From assembly GCF_026410195.1 (NCBI RefSeq), contig NZ_JAPMLM010000072.1, positions 1-64,000 of the forward strand: a stretch of 64,000 nucleotides of DNA. Reading direction: 5' to 3'. The position numbers and the translations under genes were made by a program. The notes under the pieces were generated by a model. It did not search any database. It was given only the letters and a program-made list of their open reading frames with translations, and was not told the origin of the DNA. Shown here one piece after another: positions 63,703 through 64,000 of this stretch; the first letter of the stretch is position 1, and each line of letters begins with the position of its first letter. Source of the stretch: Xanthomarina sp. F2636L (lineage in GTDB: Bacteria > Bacteroidota > Bacteroidia > Flavobacteriales > Flavobacteriaceae).

Positions 63703-64000
63703 ATGGATTTTAATCTTACCGAAGAACATATTATGATTCGCGATGCTGCTCGTGATTTTGCCCAAACCGAATTACTTCCCGGAGTTATAGAACGCGACAA
63801 CTCTCAAACCTTCCCAGATAGCATTGTTCGTAAAATGGGAGAACTAGGTTTTATGGGAATCATGGTAGATCCCAAATATGGTGGTTCTGGTATGGATGCC
63901 ATTTCTTATGTATTAATTATGGAGGAATTATCCAAAATAGACGCTTCGGCTTCTGTGATGGTTTCTGTAAACAACTCTTTAGTTTGTTATGGTTTAGAAG
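63703..64000 (+). CDS. Acyl-CoA dehydrogenase, N-terminal part (runs off the right edge)
   Basis: About 99 codons visible. The N-terminal helical domain of acyl-CoA dehydrogenases: MDFNLTEEHIMIRDAARDFA, LGFMGIMVDPKYGGSGMDA and EELSKIDASASVMVSVNNSL. FAD enzyme of fatty-acid beta-oxidation; the FAD-binding and catalytic regions lie outside the window. Short- or branched-chain type seems likely from the sequence but cannot be proven here. Confidence 0.9.
   Translation, partial: MDFNLTEEHIMIRDAARDFAQTELLPGVIERDNSQTFPDSIVRKMGELGFMGIMVDPKYGGSGMDAISYVLIMEELSKIDASASVMVSVNNSLVCYGLE

Overview
The window reads as a chromosomal segment of a marine-type Flavobacteriaceae bacterium (phylum Bacteroidota). 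The evidence is very AT-rich DNA, many lipoproteins and signal peptides with Bacteroidota-style N-termini, a type IX secretion (T9SS) and gliding locus (porV, porU, gldJ), a probable T9SS cargo protein, and promoters that fit the Bacteroidota -33 TTTG / -7 TANNTTTG pattern rather than the E. coli one. It is mostly ordinary core genome on both strands, with no phage, IS element or CRISPR array seen. The only RNA gene found is one tRNA-Val. No organism name can be given from the sequence alone.

Layout. 1-4.5 kb: the start of a large secreted protein with 26-residue Asp/Asn-rich calcium-type repeats (runs off the left edge), followed by a LytTR response regulator and its TPR/HisKA_2 sensor kinase. 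Pairs of 9-bp direct repeats exactly 21 bp apart lie upstream of both the regulator gene and the repeat-protein gene. 4.8-7.3 kb: small unrecognised genes and an XRE-type regulator. 7.3-9.2 kb: two rhodaneses and two exported thioredoxin-like proteins. 9.4-16.2 kb: a complete trpEGDCFBA operon preceded by a canonical promoter, a 20-codon leader peptide with three consecutive Trp codons and a terminator hairpin, i.e. a classical-looking transcription attenuator. 16.2-27.5 kb: amidohydrolase, DUF481 outer-membrane protein, TrmL, ArgS, an orphan TPR sensor kinase, a CtlX-like hydrolase and assorted hypotheticals. 27.6-31.6 kb: a 1345-residue secreted protein joining FG-GAP/UnbV repeats to a vanadium-haloperoxidase-like domain and a T9SS sorting domain.

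31.8-47 kb: SDR oxidoreductase, M28 peptidase, pyruvate dehydrogenase E2 and E1-alpha, cytidine deaminase, porV-porU divergent from gldJ-murF, and an S37-type peptidase lipoprotein. 47-56.3 kb: a minus-strand operon that looks like trans-4-hydroxy-L-proline catabolism (epimerase, FAD amino-acid oxidase, DapA-like deaminase, 2-oxoglutarate semialdehyde dehydrogenase). It also carries two peptidases and a divergent AraC-type regulator, with a candidate operator of two 10-bp direct repeats 21 bp apart. A broken four-helix-bundle gene sits inside it. 56.3-64 kb: tRNA-Val, folC, tonB-exbD-exbB, nhaD, an ELFV amino-acid dehydrogenase, anmK and the start of an acyl-CoA dehydrogenase.

The most notable signals are the trp attenuator, the paired LytTR-type direct repeats, the haloperoxidase fusion, and the hydroxyproline operon with peptidases and candidate operator. 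Start codons were moved downstream for several genes where the longest open frame began with TTG, GTG or ATT and a signal peptide, conserved N-terminus or promoter placed the real start at an internal ATG.
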